DNA from: Peptococcaceae bacterium
GTDB lineage: Bacteria; Bacillota; Desulfotomaculia; Desulfotomaculales; Desulfocucumaceae
Direction of reading: 5' to 3'
DNA length: 22,091 nt
Assembly (NCBI GenBank): GCA_013336365.1
Contig: JAAXTT010000010.1
Coordinates: 1 to 22,091, forward strand
Shown here: one piece after another, positions 1-7,119 of the stretch
Layout of the letters: each line of letters opens with the position of its first letter
Position numbering within the stretch: the first letter of the stretch is position 1
Translations under genes and position numbers: made by a program
The notes under the pieces: generated by a model
The model's database searches: none
Told to the model about the DNA's origin: nothing
Seen by the model: only the letters and a program-made list of their open reading frames with translations

Positions 1-152
1 TGAGTTATTTCGAGGAGAAGCTGGGTTTGGTCCACAACTCTGCAATTCAAAGGGAAAAGCTTTCTAAGGTATTGGGATACCTTAATAGCTACAGTGACTC
101 TGATATCGAAGATGCAAAAAGGATTTTGTCCCAAATAATCCAAGAAGAATAG
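1..152 (+). CDS. ylxM: YlxM-type putative DNA-binding protein, 3' end only
   Basis: Only the last 49 codons are present, read from base 3 and ending with TAG at 150-152; the 5' part lies outside the window. The visible tail begins SYFEEKLGLVHNS and ends SQIIQEE. In this family a segment of the form YEEKLGLV follows the sigma-like helix-turn-helix domain, which matches. The position 17 bp before ffh is the classic Firmicutes arrangement: the YlxM (UPF0122) family is co-transcribed with ffh and is thought to assist the signal recognition particle. Identification rests on the short tail plus synteny, so the helix-turn-helix itself cannot be checked here. Confidence 0.8.
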   Translation, partial: SYFEEKLGLVHNSAIQREKLSKVLGYLNSYSDSDIEDAKRILSQIIQEE

Positions 153-169
153 ACCCGGGAGGTGGGGGC

Positions 170-1528
170 ATGGTTTTCTCCGGTTTGGCTGAAAAGCTTC
201 AGGAAACTTTTCGCAAACTAAAGGGCAGAGGCAGATTAACTGAAGCTGATGTGGAAGAGGCACTCAAGGAGGTTCGTCGAGCGCTTCTTGATGCAGATGT
301 TAATTTTAAGGTTGTTAAGGATTTTCAAGCAAAGATAAGGGAAAGATCTGTTGGGCAGGATGTATTAACCAGCCTGACTCCGGGCCAGCAGGTTATTAAA
401 ATCGTTAATGATGAGCTGGCGTCTCTTATGGGTGGCGTGCAAAGCAAGATAAATATAGCATCAAAGCCGCCAACTATTATTATGATGGTTGGTATTCATG
501 GGGCAGGAAAAACAACCAGCTCTGCCAAGTTAGCAAATTACTTAAGGAAGCAGGGCAGAAAACCTTTGCTGGTTGCTGCAGATGTTTATCGTCCGGCAGC
601 TATCAAGCAGTTGCAGGTTTTAGGTCAACAGCTTGATATTCCTGTTTTTACCATGGGGGACATTACAAATCCGGTGGACATTGTGCGGGCTGCCAGGGAG
701 TTTGCGATTACCTCTTCCAGGGATACTATGATTATTGATACAGCCGGACGTCTGCATATTGATGAGGAACTTATGTCTGAGCTGGAAAATATCAAAAATG
801 CAGTTAACCCCCACGAAATACTGTTGGTAGTTGATTCCATGACAGGTCAGACAGCAGTGGATATTGCGTCATCTTTCAACTCTCTTTTAGGCCTGGATGG
901 TATAGTTTTAACAAAGCTCGACGGTGATACAAGAGGTGGGGCGGCACTTTCAGTAAGAGCTGTGACCGGTTGCCCGGTAAAATTCGCCGGTGTCGGTGAA
1001 AAGCTGGATGCACTTGAACCTTTTCATCCTGACAGAATGTCAGACAGGATCTTGGGCATGGGAGATGTCATGACCCTTATTGAAAAAGCCCAGGAGAATT
1101 TTGATGCTGAGCAGGTAGATAAGCTTAACAAGAAAATGCGTAGCATGGAATATACCCTAGAGGATTTTTTGCAGCAAATACAGGAAATCAAAAAGCTTGG
1201 CCCCATTCAGCAGATTTTAGGCATGATACCGGGTTTGGGCAATGCTAAGGCAATGAAGCAGATTGGTGACATTGATGACAAAGAGCTGGTTCATGTTGAG
1301 GCTATTATTAAATCGATGACTCCTTGGGAGAGAGAATCACCCCAAGAGATAAATGGCAGTCGTCGTAAAAGAATTGCTTTGGGTAGTGGGACGACAGTTC
1401 AGGATGTAAATAGAATAATAAAGCAGTTTGAACAAACAAAGAAGATGTTGAAACAGTTTGGCAATGTTGAAAAAACCATGAAGAAGGGTGGCAAAATGGC
1501 AAACCCTTTTATTAATATGGGAAAATAA
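170..1528 (+). CDS. ffh: Signal recognition particle GTPase Ffh (SRP54)
   Basis: The protein has 452 residues, normal for bacterial Ffh. It binds 4.5S RNA and signal peptides and, with FtsY, delivers nascent membrane proteins to the translocon. An N-terminal helical bundle (about 1-95) precedes the G domain. The P-loop GIHGAGKTT lies at 108-116, followed by the DTAGR and TKLDGD motifs. The methionine-rich M domain carries the RNA-binding SRRKRIALGSGT motif near residues 400-411. The P-loop departs from the usual GLQGSGKTT (Q to H and S to A), but the GKT core is intact. GGGAGG at 157-162, 7 bases from the ATG, supports the start. It is probably co-transcribed with ylxM and rpsP. The call is secure. 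Confidence 0.98.
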   Translation: MVFSGLAEKLQETFRKLKGRGRLTEADVEEALKEVRRALLDADVNFKVVKDFQAKIRERSVGQDVLTSLTPGQQVIKIVNDELASLMGGVQSKINIASKPPTIIMMVGIHGAGKTTSSAKLANYLRKQGRKPLLVAADVYRPAAIKQLQVLGQQLDIPVFTMGDITNPVDIVRAAREFAITSSRDTMIIDTAGRLHIDEELMSELENIKNAVNPHEILLVVDSMTGQTAVDIASSFNSLLGLDGIVLTKLDGDTRGGAALSVRAVTGCPVKFAGVGEKLDALEPFHPDRMSDRILGMGDVMTLIEKAQENFDAEQVDKLNKKMRSMEYTLEDFLQQIQEIKKLGPIQQILGMIPGLGNAKAMKQIGDIDDKELVHVEAIIKSMTPWERESPQEINGSRRKRIALGSGTTVQDVNRIIKQFEQTKKMLKQFGNVEKTMKKGGKMANPFINMGK

Positions 1529-1570
1529 ATAAGCAGTTCTTGATATGCTGATTCAAGGAGGTGACAAGAA

Positions 1571-1843
1571 ATGTCAGTAAAAATAAGATTGAAGAGAATG
1601 GGCGTTAAGAAAAAGCCTTTTTATCGTATTGTAGTAGCTGATTCAAGATCTCCCAGAGATGGTCGTTTTATTGAAGAAATTGGATATTATGACCCCATGA
1701 AGGAGCCATCAGTTATCAGTGTGGATCAAGTAAAAGCTCTTGATTGGATAAAAAAGGGCGCTCAGGCAACTGAGACTGTCCGGGCTTTGTTGAAGAAAGC
1801 AGGGGTTTTCAATAAACCGGAGGCATCCGGTGAAGAGCAGTAG
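1571..1843 (+). CDS. rpsP: 30S ribosomal protein S16
   Basis: This 90-residue protein starts MSVKIRLKRMG and contains KKPFYRIVVADSRSPRDGR and IGYYDP, the conserved signature of S16, a small-subunit assembly protein. Its length is typical. An excellent Shine-Dalgarno sequence, AAGGAGGTGA, lies just upstream at about 1555-1564. It sits between ffh and the KH-domain gene, as in most Firmicutes, and the 42-bp gap to ffh holds no terminator, so one transcript is likely. Confidence 0.98.
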   Translation: MSVKIRLKRMGVKKKPFYRIVVADSRSPRDGRFIEEIGYYDPMKEPSVISVDQVKALDWIKKGAQATETVRALLKKAGVFNKPEASGEEQ

Positions 1844-1918
1844 TTTGCCGGTTTTCTTTGCAAATAACAGTCTGTTTTAGATACATTGAAAATTAATGCT
1901 TTTTGCAGACAAAGAACT

Positions 1919-1924
1919 GGGAGG
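1919..1924 (+). promoter_or_regulatory. Ribosome binding site that fixes the khpA start
   Basis: GGGAGG lies 9 bases before the ATG at 1934. The upstream in-frame candidate near 1886 has no such site, and the resulting 75-residue product matches the normal family length. Confidence 0.85.
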
Positions 1925-1933
1925 TTCTTTTCC

Positions 1934-2161
1934 ATGAAAAATTTAGTTGAGCTTTTAGCCAAATCTTTGGTAGATAGCCCTGAAAAAGTTGATGTGCAGA
2001 TGATTGAGAAAGAGAAATCCTGTGTAATAGAGCTTAGGGTAAGTCCCGAGGATATGGGAAAGGTAATTGGTAGGCAGGGAAGAATTGCCAGAGCTATTCG
2101 CACAATGGTAAAAGCTGCCTCTACCAAATCAAACAAAAAGGTAGTTGTTGATATTATCTGA
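1934..2161 (+). CDS. khpA: KH-domain RNA-binding protein KhpA (YlqC)
   Basis: This is a 75-residue single KH domain. The RNA-contacting GXXG loop appears as GRQG at residues 46-49 within MGKVIGRQGRIARAI. KhpA, usually as a heterodimer with KhpB/Jag, is a small RNA-binding protein affecting cell division and cell length in Firmicutes. The start at 1934 is chosen for its ribosome binding site and for the standard length; the frame stays open upstream to about 1886 but without a start signal. Its place between rpsP and ylqD/rimM is conserved in the phylum. Confidence 0.93.
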   Translation: MKNLVELLAKSLVDSPEKVDVQMIEKEKSCVIELRVSPEDMGKVIGRQGRIARAIRTMVKAASTKSNKKVVVDII

Positions 2162-2174
2162 TTGCTGTTCTACA

Positions 2175-2225
2175 ACTGAAGCTGTTTGACTGTGCATTTA
2201 TCTTGCTTGGACAAGCAGCTTCAGT
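2175..2225 (+). other. Long-stem hairpin between khpA and ylqD
   Basis: ACTGAAGCTG at 2175-2184 and CAGCTTCAGT at 2216-2225 are perfect 10-bp inverted repeats around a 31-base loop. A competing small hairpin, TGCTTG/CAAGCA, lies inside the loop and shares bases with the right arm. No T-tract follows, so this is not an ordinary terminator. It ends 22 bases before the ylqD ATG, where it could affect translation or RNA processing. That role is inference. Confidence 0.55.
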
Positions 2226-2247
2226 AGCTAATCTAAAGGGGTTATCC

Positions 2248-2664
2248 ATGAATCAGATTACAATAACCAGGCCGGTCATTATAAAGGCAATAGTTTCTGA
2301 CAGCTATAAAAAAGGACTGGCTGCCGAGGTTGGGGAAAGACTTTCTGTACTTGAAAGACGTCTAGAGTATCTGGATTTTCAGTATAATAGAATTATTGAA
2401 TTAGAAAATAATAAATCACAGCTTTCTCGGGGTGATTTAATAAATATTGATGATGAGCGGCAGAAATTAAGGGATACCGTTAGCCAACTGACTGGAAAAC
2501 TTAAGGATATTGCTGCCCTGGGTGATGGCCAAGAGGTTGTTCACGGAAGGGTGGAAAGTATTATTGAGCTTAGGGTAGGGGATGACTGGGCGGAAATAAT
2601 GTCTGCTGAAGTGGTAGTAAAGGATGGCAAGGTTATTGAAATAAGGCAGGGGGTTTTTTTATAG
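2248..2664 (+). CDS. ylqD: YlqD family protein
   Basis: The product has 138 residues from the ATG at 2248. A weak AAAGGGG lies just upstream; the in-frame TTG at 2203 falls inside a hairpin and has no ribosome binding site, so it is rejected. The N-terminal part (MNQITITRPVIIKAIVSD) is followed by a charged helical stretch, about residues 25-85, rich in E, K, L and Q that looks like a coiled coil. A C-terminal segment (GRVESIIELRVGDDW) has the look of a small beta domain. YlqD is a conserved Firmicutes protein without an established function, always close to khpA and rimM. Identification is by synteny and overall shape. The stop overlaps the rimM start by one base. Confidence 0.78.
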   Translation: MNQITITRPVIIKAIVSDSYKKGLAAEVGERLSVLERRLEYLDFQYNRIIELENNKSQLSRGDLINIDDERQKLRDTVSQLTGKLKDIAALGDGQEVVHGRVESIIELRVGDDWAEIMSAEVVVKDGKVIEIRQGVFL

Positions 2665-3182
2665 TGGCAGCACAAAAGGATGTTACTATAGGAAAAATCA
2701 TAGGAACCCATAGCAATCGGGGGTTGGTTAAAATTCTTCCCCTTACGGATTTTCCTGACCGGTTTTTGACCATGGAAACAATGGTTTTGGAGAGAGAAGG
2801 AAAATTCAAAGAACTCCTAGTGGAAAAGGCCAAATGGCACCAGAAATATATTCTGGTCAAATTTGTTGGCATTGGTGATATGACTGAAGCTGAAGGCCTT
2901 AAGGGTTATATTGTAAAGATAGGCCGGGATGAACTGACAGAATTACCGGATAACAGCTATTATATTTTTGATATAATAGGTTTAAGGGTTTATGATGAGA
3001 ACGGAGCTATTCTGGGTCAGGTTGAGGATATTTTGCAGACCGGTTCCAATGATGTATATGTTGTTGGCAGTGCTGAAAATCCCCCGCTTCTTATTCCTGC
3101 ACTTAAGCAGGTAATAAAGGATATTGACCTTGCCAATGGTAAAATGACGGTAGCTTTAATGAAGGAATTTATGGAATACTGA
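2664..3182 (+). CDS. rimM: 16S rRNA processing protein RimM
   Basis: This 172-residue ribosome maturation factor binds S19 and helps fold the 30S head. It starts with GTG at 2664, overlapping the ylqD TAG by one base, with AGGGGG at 2647-2652 as ribosome binding site. The N-terminal RimM barrel begins TIGKIIGTHSNRGLVK and continues to TDFPDRF. The C-terminal PRC-barrel domain includes SYYIFDIIGLRV and ends with the typical LLIPALKQVIKDIDL segment. The usual HG dipeptide near the N terminus reads HS here. TrmD follows, giving the conserved rimM-trmD pair. Confidence 0.96.
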   Translation: MAAQKDVTIGKIIGTHSNRGLVKILPLTDFPDRFLTMETMVLEREGKFKELLVEKAKWHQKYILVKFVGIGDMTEAEGLKGYIVKIGRDELTELPDNSYYIFDIIGLRVYDENGAILGQVEDILQTGSNDVYVVGSAENPPLLIPALKQVIKDIDLANGKMTVALMKEFMEY

Positions 3183-3206
3183 TTTGATTGAAGGACAGGA
3201 ACATTA

Positions 3207-3995
3207 ATGTTAAATATAGATATACTTACCCTATTTTCCGAGATGTTCTCCGGACCTTTTGACCACAGTATGATAAAAAGAGCCAGGGAACAATTACTGA
3301 TTGTCTTGAATATAATAGATATTCGTGATTTTTCAGATAACAAGCACAATACGGTAGACGATACACCTTATGGCGGAGGGGCAGGAATGCTTATGTCACC
3401 TCAGCCAATATTTAAGGCTGTGGAATGGGTAAGGGAACATCGCGGCACATTGGGTCGTTGTGTTTATCTGAGTCCTGATGGTGAGCCATTGACTCAGTCT
3501 TTGGCAGAGGAGCTATCAAGAGAGAGTCAATTGACTTTAATCTGTGGCCATTATGAAGGGATTGACCAAAGAGTCCGCGATGAGCTGGTCACTGATGAGA
3601 TAACGATAGGTGACTACGTTCTTACCGGAGGAGAGCTTCCTGCAATGGTGCTGGTTGACACAGTCGCAAGACTGGTGCCCGGAGTACTGGGAGAGTCTTC
3701 ATCTGCTGAGGAAGACTCCTTTAGTGAAGGATTACTGGAGTATCCTCAATATACCAGACCAAGAGTTTACCAAGGTTTGGAAGTGCCGGAGGTTTTACTT
3801 AATGGCCATCATGAGCAGATCAGGTTATGGCGCCGTCGATGCTCTTTGTTACATACTCTTGAGAGAAGGCCGGAAATTCTTGAATCAGCGGAACTAACTC
3901 AAGAAGATAAGATTATTCTTAAACAGGTTGTTTTGGATTTGGAAAAACTTGGATTGCCAGAGGATATTGGAAGAAAAAAAAGAAAAAATTCCTAG
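3207..3995 (+). CDS. trmD: tRNA (guanine-N1-)-methyltransferase TrmD
   Basis: This 262-residue protein methylates G37 of tRNA with S-adenosylmethionine and prevents +1 frameshifting. Visible SPOUT-fold motifs, which form the trefoil knot and cofactor pocket, are DDTPYGGGAGMLM (51-63), ICGHYEGIDQRV (112-123) and EITIGDYVLTGGELPA (131-146). The start is NIDILTLFSEMF, close to the family's usual LTLFPEMF. The C-terminal helical domain is complete (RRPEILESAEL and onward). It lies 24 bp after rimM with an AAGGACAGG ribosome binding site. The call is secure. Confidence 0.98.
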   Translation: MLNIDILTLFSEMFSGPFDHSMIKRAREQLLIVLNIIDIRDFSDNKHNTVDDTPYGGGAGMLMSPQPIFKAVEWVREHRGTLGRCVYLSPDGEPLTQSLAEELSRESQLTLICGHYEGIDQRVRDELVTDEITIGDYVLTGGELPAMVLVDTVARLVPGVLGESSSAEEDSFSEGLLEYPQYTRPRVYQGLEVPEVLLNGHHEQIRLWRRRCSLLHTLERRPEILESAELTQEDKIILKQVVLDLEKLGLPEDIGRKKRKNS

Positions 3996-4053
3996 AATAG
4001 TATAAATATGCTATCAGTAGATATTATGCTAATATATTGGTTTTTTGGGTATA

Positions 4054-4082
4054 TTGCATCACAATATGCTTTATGATATAAT
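4054..4082 (+). promoter_or_regulatory. Sigma-A promoter for rplS
   Basis: TTGCAT at 4054-4059 and a perfect TATAAT at 4077-4082 are separated by 17 bases. Transcription would begin near 4089, giving an rplS leader of about 77 bases. It lies in the 170-bp gap after trmD. Confidence 0.8.
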
Positions 4083-4094
4083 TGCATTTGTTGT

Positions 4095-4160
4095 ATTATG
4101 GTCGGTCCGCTGTGCTTGCAGAAAACAGCATATGAACGACTTGGCGGGAAGGGAGGTAAA
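4095..4160 (+). promoter_or_regulatory. Candidate L19 autoregulatory leader
   Basis: Between the promoter and the rplS Shine-Dalgarno the RNA can form nested helices: GTCG (4101-4104) with CGAC (4137-4140), enclosing GCTGT (4109-4113) with ACAGC (4125-4129). CCGC (4107-4110) could instead pair with GCGG (4144-4147), right next to the GGGAGG ribosome binding site. An L19 leader upstream of rplS is known in Firmicutes. Assignment here is by position and hand folding only; no covariance search was run. Confidence 0.5.
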
Positions 4161-4165
4161 TATTT

Positions 4166-4516
4166 ATGAATTTGATTAAATCATTGGAGCAGGAGCAGAT
4201 CAAATCTGATCTTCCTAACTTCAGACCTGGTGATACGGTGAAGGTTTCTGTTAAAGTTATTGAAGGAACCAGGGAGAGAATCCAGGTTTTTGAGGGTGTT
4301 GTTATCAGGCGCAGAGGCACCGGACTCAGTGAGACCTTTACTGTTCGGAGAATTGCCTCGGGTGTGGGAGTAGAAAGAACATTTCCGTTAAACACACCAA
4401 AGATAGACAAGATTGAGGTTGTAAAGCTGGGCAAGGTTCGTCGGGCAAGACTATACTATCTGCGTAATTTGCGTGGTAAAGCTGCCAGGATTAAGGAAAG
4501 AGTCAGAAAACAATAA
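4166..4516 (+). CDS. rplS: 50S ribosomal protein L19
   Basis: This 116-residue protein has the full L19 pattern: an N-terminal FRPGDTVKVSVKVIEG, then RIQVFEGVVIRRRG, then SETFTVRRIASGVGVERTFPL, ending in a basic RRARLYYLRNLRGKAARIKE. L19 sits at the 30S-50S interface. The ATG is preceded by GGGAGG and the gene has its own promoter and a likely regulatory leader, unlike the genes upstream. A terminator-like hairpin follows 15 bp after the stop. Confidence 0.98.
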   Translation: MNLIKSLEQEQIKSDLPNFRPGDTVKVSVKVIEGTRERIQVFEGVVIRRRGTGLSETFTVRRIASGVGVERTFPLNTPKIDKIEVVKLGKVRRARLYYLRNLRGKAARIKERVRKQ

Positions 4517-4531
4517 TAAAATTGGATTAAG

Positions 4532-4558
4532 GGGACTGTAGCTGCAGTCCCTATTTTG
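4532..4558 (+). terminator. Terminator-like hairpin after rplS
   Basis: GGGACTG (4532-4538) and CAGTCCC (4545-4551) form a 7-bp stem with a 6-base loop, followed by TATTTTG. The T-tract is weak, so some read-through into lepB is likely. Confidence 0.6.
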
Positions 4559-4592
4559 TCAGAGTATCTGTGAGTAAAAGGGAGGAATTTCC

Positions 4593-5159
4593 ATGGCAGA
4601 TACCTTTGAGAGTTTCAGTGAAAAGAAGGAAGAAAAAAAGACATCGATATATAGAGATATCTTGGAATCAATTGTAATTGCAGTATTATTGGCTTTAATT
4701 GTAAGGGCGTTTTTATTTCAGCCATTTTATATTCCCTCTGGGTCGATGGAGCCTACTCTCCAAATAAATGACGAGATACTTGTCAATAAATTTGGCTATA
4801 GGGTTTGGGATCTGGAAAGAGGGGATATTGTTGTTTTCAAATATCCAGGTGATCCAAGCAAGGATTATGTAAAAAGGCTTATTGGTCTTCCCGGGGAAAA
4901 ATTCGAGTTAAAAAACAACAAGCTATATATAGATGGTCAGGAAATATCAGAGAGTTATTTGCCTAAAGATATGAGGTTCAATGATTTTGGTCCTGAAACA
5001 GTTCCTGAGAAAGCCTATTTGATGCTGGGGGATAACCGAAACAACAGTGAGGATAGCAGATATTGGGGATTTTTGCCTCAGGAAAATGTTATTGGCAAGG
5101 CAATGTTCATTTTTTGGCCCCTTGATCATATGAAGATTTTAAGGTCCGGTGGCAATTAA
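4593..5159 (+). CDS. lepB: Signal peptidase I
   Basis: This 188-residue serine protease of the Gram-positive type removes signal peptides from secreted proteins at the outer face of the membrane. A charged N terminus (EKKEEKK) is followed by one membrane segment, about 24-43. The catalytic serine is Ser51 in SGSMEPTL and the catalytic lysine is Lys94 in DYVKRLIGLPGE. The conserved GDNRNNSEDSRYWG box is near 146-159. GGGAGG at 4580-4585, 7 bases from the ATG, supports the start. It is followed by a strong terminator. Placement next to rplS and rbgA is common in Firmicutes. Confidence 0.97.
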   Translation: MADTFESFSEKKEEKKTSIYRDILESIVIAVLLALIVRAFLFQPFYIPSGSMEPTLQINDEILVNKFGYRVWDLERGDIVVFKYPGDPSKDYVKRLIGLPGEKFELKNNKLYIDGQEISESYLPKDMRFNDFGPETVPEKAYLMLGDNRNNSEDSRYWGFLPQENVIGKAMFIFWPLDHMKILRSGGN

Positions 5160-5214
5160 TATCTACCTAAGTGGTTGCTCCGAAACATCTTAACAAAAAT
5201 GGCCGGTAAATGTG

Positions 5215-5242
5215 GAGGGAACCCAGGTTCCCTCTTTGTTTT
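5215..5242 (+). terminator. Rho-independent terminator after lepB
   Basis: GAGGGAACC (5215-5223) pairs perfectly with GGTTCCCTC (5226-5234), a 9-bp stem, and is followed by TTTGTTTT. It closes the rplS-lepB transcript. Confidence 0.88.
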
Positions 5243-5280
5243 ATAAATTAAGCAAATAGGATGTCTGCTGTGCCTTGAAT

Positions 5281-5287
5281 GGAGGAG
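5281..5287 (+). promoter_or_regulatory. Ribosome binding site that fixes the rbgA start
   Basis: GGAGGAG lies 6 bases before the ATG at 5294. An ATG at 5279 in the same frame overlaps this site and has no ribosome binding site of its own, so it is rejected. Confidence 0.85.
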
Positions 5288-5293
5288 CAAAAA

Positions 5294-6145
5294 ATGGAAA
5301 TTCAGTGGTTTCCCGGTCATATGGCTAAGGCCAAAAGAATACTCAAAGAAGATTTGAAGCTGGTTGATGTAATAATTGAAGTGGTTGATGCGAGAATTCC
5401 TTACAGTAGTAGAAATCCGGATTTAATGGGGATGATTGGCAATAAGCCCTTGCTGGTTATTTTGAATAAGGCTGATTTATCTGATCCTGATTATAATAAT
5501 CAGTGGGAAAATTACTTTAAGTCTAAAAAACTTGAGGCTATCGCAGTAGACTCTGTTCATGGTGTTGGAATTTCAAAGATTGTGCCGGCAGTTAAAAAGC
5601 TGGTGGGGAACAAGACTATTTCATTGGGATCATCAGGGAGACTGCCCAGAGCACCACGCTGCATGATTGTTGGTATACCAAATGTAGGGAAATCATACCT
5701 GATTAATCGTTTGTCCGGAAGGAAATCTGCTAAGGCTGAAAATAAGCCGGGAGTTACCAAAGGGCAACAATGGATCAGGGTAGCTGATATTGAGCTTTTA
5801 GATACCCCGGGGATACTCTGGCCGAAATTTGAAGATTCAGATGTAGGTTACCGTTTAGCAGTTACCGGGGCTGTCAAGGAGCAGGTCTATGACTTGGAGT
5901 TTGTCGCCGGACGATTGTCACTTTGGTTAGCTAAATATTATCCATCCAGGTTAAAGGATAGGTTTAATCTGGATTCTGAAGGAATATCGGAACCACAGTC
6001 ACTTCTTGAAATGATTGGAAAAAACCGTGGTTTTATAGTTCAGGGCGGCAAGGTGGATATATATAAGGCAGCAGTGCTCCTGCTCAAGGAGTTTAGAGGG
6101 GGAATACTGGGCAGGTACACACTTGAAAGACCACCCGGAAAATAG
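5294..6145 (+). CDS. rbgA: Ribosome biogenesis GTPase RbgA (YlqF)
   Basis: This 283-residue circularly permuted GTPase is needed for late 50S assembly. Starting at 5294 gives MEIQWFPGHMAKAKR, the family's standard N terminus. Motif order is permuted as expected: G4 NKAD (58-61), then G1 GIPNVGKS (127-134), then G3 DTPG (170-173). The residue after the P-loop GKS is Tyr rather than the usual Thr, a small oddity. A C-terminal RNA-binding ANTAR-like region follows to LLLKEFRGGILGRYTLE. It lies downstream of the lepB terminator; I see only a poor promoter candidate near 5236-5262. Confidence 0.96.
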   Translation: MEIQWFPGHMAKAKRILKEDLKLVDVIIEVVDARIPYSSRNPDLMGMIGNKPLLVILNKADLSDPDYNNQWENYFKSKKLEAIAVDSVHGVGISKIVPAVKKLVGNKTISLGSSGRLPRAPRCMIVGIPNVGKSYLINRLSGRKSAKAENKPGVTKGQQWIRVADIELLDTPGILWPKFEDSDVGYRLAVTGAVKEQVYDLEFVAGRLSLWLAKYYPSRLKDRFNLDSEGISEPQSLLEMIGKNRGFIVQGGKVDIYKAAVLLLKEFRGGILGRYTLERPPGK

Positions 6146-6183
6146 TAGCATGTTTATCAAGTCAGATGTAGGGTCCGTGTTTC

Positions 6184-6212
6184 TTGAGATATTTTTGCCT
6201 TTAGGGTATAAT
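6184..6212 (+). promoter_or_regulatory. Sigma-A promoter upstream of rnhB
   Basis: TTGAGA at 6184-6189 and a perfect TATAAT at 6207-6212 are spaced by 17 bases. The predicted start is near 6219, about 27 bases before the rnhB TTG. No terminator is visible between here and the end of ilvC, so it may feed the whole rnhB-nuo-ilvC run. Confidence 0.82.
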
Positions 6213-6245
6213 GATGGCACTATTTATTAATGGCAGGTATCAGCT

Positions 6246-7049
6246 TTGAAAATATCAAACATGACTTTAACAGAAATAATAAAGTATATAGACGATATTA
6301 AGGATGTCAGCTTGGTATCTAATGACATAATAGAGGCCCTAGGCAGTGATCCTAGGGTTGGAGTAAGAAGGCTGTTAGAAAAAATAAATAGTAGAAGAAC
6401 TCGTTACTCGGAAGAAAAAAAACGACTTGAAGAACTTTGGCTTTTTGAAAAACAGTATCTTGATCAAGGCGCTAGGATAATAGCCGGAACCGATGAGGCT
6501 GGTCGCGGTCCATTAGCAGGTCCGGTTGTAGCGGCAGCAGTAGTGTTGCCTTTTGGCTTGATGATTAGTAGACTTAATGATTCCAAAAAACTTTCTCCCA
6601 CAGTTCGTGAGGAACTGGCTGATGCAATAAAAGAAACAGCAGTCAGTTGGTCTGTCGGTTTGGCTTCAGTGGAGGAGATTTATGAATTTAATATTTATAG
6701 TGCTTCGATGCTGGCAATGAAAAGAGCAATCAGAGCACTTGATCCTAGTCCAGACCAGGTTTTGGTAGATGGCTATCCCATACCGGGTCTGGATTTACCC
6801 CAAAAGGGAATTGTAGGTGGGGACAGTAAAAGTGCATCGATAGCAGCAGCCTCAATATTAGCGAAGGTAACCAGAGACAGGCTTATGAGTCAGATTCATC
6901 GACTATATCCTAAATATGGTTTTGACCAGCATAAGGGCTATGGCACTAAAGGGCATTTGGAAGCCCTTTCTTGTTTTGGCCCCTGTCCATATCATCGCAA
7001 GGATTTTGCTCCTGTCAGGACAATATTGGAAATTCGTCAACAAGGCTAA
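6246..7049 (+). CDS. rnhB: Ribonuclease HII
   Basis: This 267-residue endonuclease cleaves RNA in RNA-DNA hybrids and removes misincorporated ribonucleotides. The catalytic block GTDEAGRGPLAGPVVAAAV carries Asp83 and Glu84; a further acidic residue is Asp175 in LVDGYPIPG. LNDSKKLS and SIAAASILAKVTRDRLM are also conserved, and the C terminus YGFDQHKGYGTKGHLEA is typical. About 75 N-terminal residues form the helical extension common in Firmicutes RNase HII. The TTG at 6246 is preferred over the ATG at 6261 because only it has a Shine-Dalgarno-like GGCAGG (6232-6237) at suitable distance. Confidence 0.96.
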   Translation: MKISNMTLTEIIKYIDDIKDVSLVSNDIIEALGSDPRVGVRRLLEKINSRRTRYSEEKKRLEELWLFEKQYLDQGARIIAGTDEAGRGPLAGPVVAAAVVLPFGLMISRLNDSKKLSPTVREELADAIKETAVSWSVGLASVEEIYEFNIYSASMLAMKRAIRALDPSPDQVLVDGYPIPGLDLPQKGIVGGDSKSASIAAASILAKVTRDRLMSQIHRLYPKYGFDQHKGYGTKGHLEALSCFGPCPYHRKDFAPVRTILEIRQQG

Positions 7050-7105
7050 ATATATTTGGCAACAGGATTGCTGTTGTTATCCGGATATTACCAGCATAAA
7101 TTATG

Positions 7106-7113
7106 AAAGGGTG
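7106..7113 (+). promoter_or_regulatory. Ribosome binding site that fixes the nuoA TTG start
   Basis: AAAGGGTG lies 6 bases before TTG at 7120. The frame is open from 6916, inside rnhB, but only this start gives a normal-length NuoA. Confidence 0.75.
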
Positions 7114-7119
7114 AGTTAC

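Noticed and set aside
2203..2247. Longer ylqD start at TTG 2203
   Set aside because: The region is part of a hairpin, has no ribosome binding site and the ATG at 2248 gives a standard-length product.
7060..7076. CAACAG/CTGTTG hairpin between rnhB and nuoA as a terminator
   Set aside because: The stem has only 6 bp and no T-tract follows.
6916..7119. Upstream extension of the nuoA frame into rnhB
   Set aside because: It overlaps rnhB in another frame and encodes no NuoA-like residues; the TTG at 7120 has the ribosome binding site.
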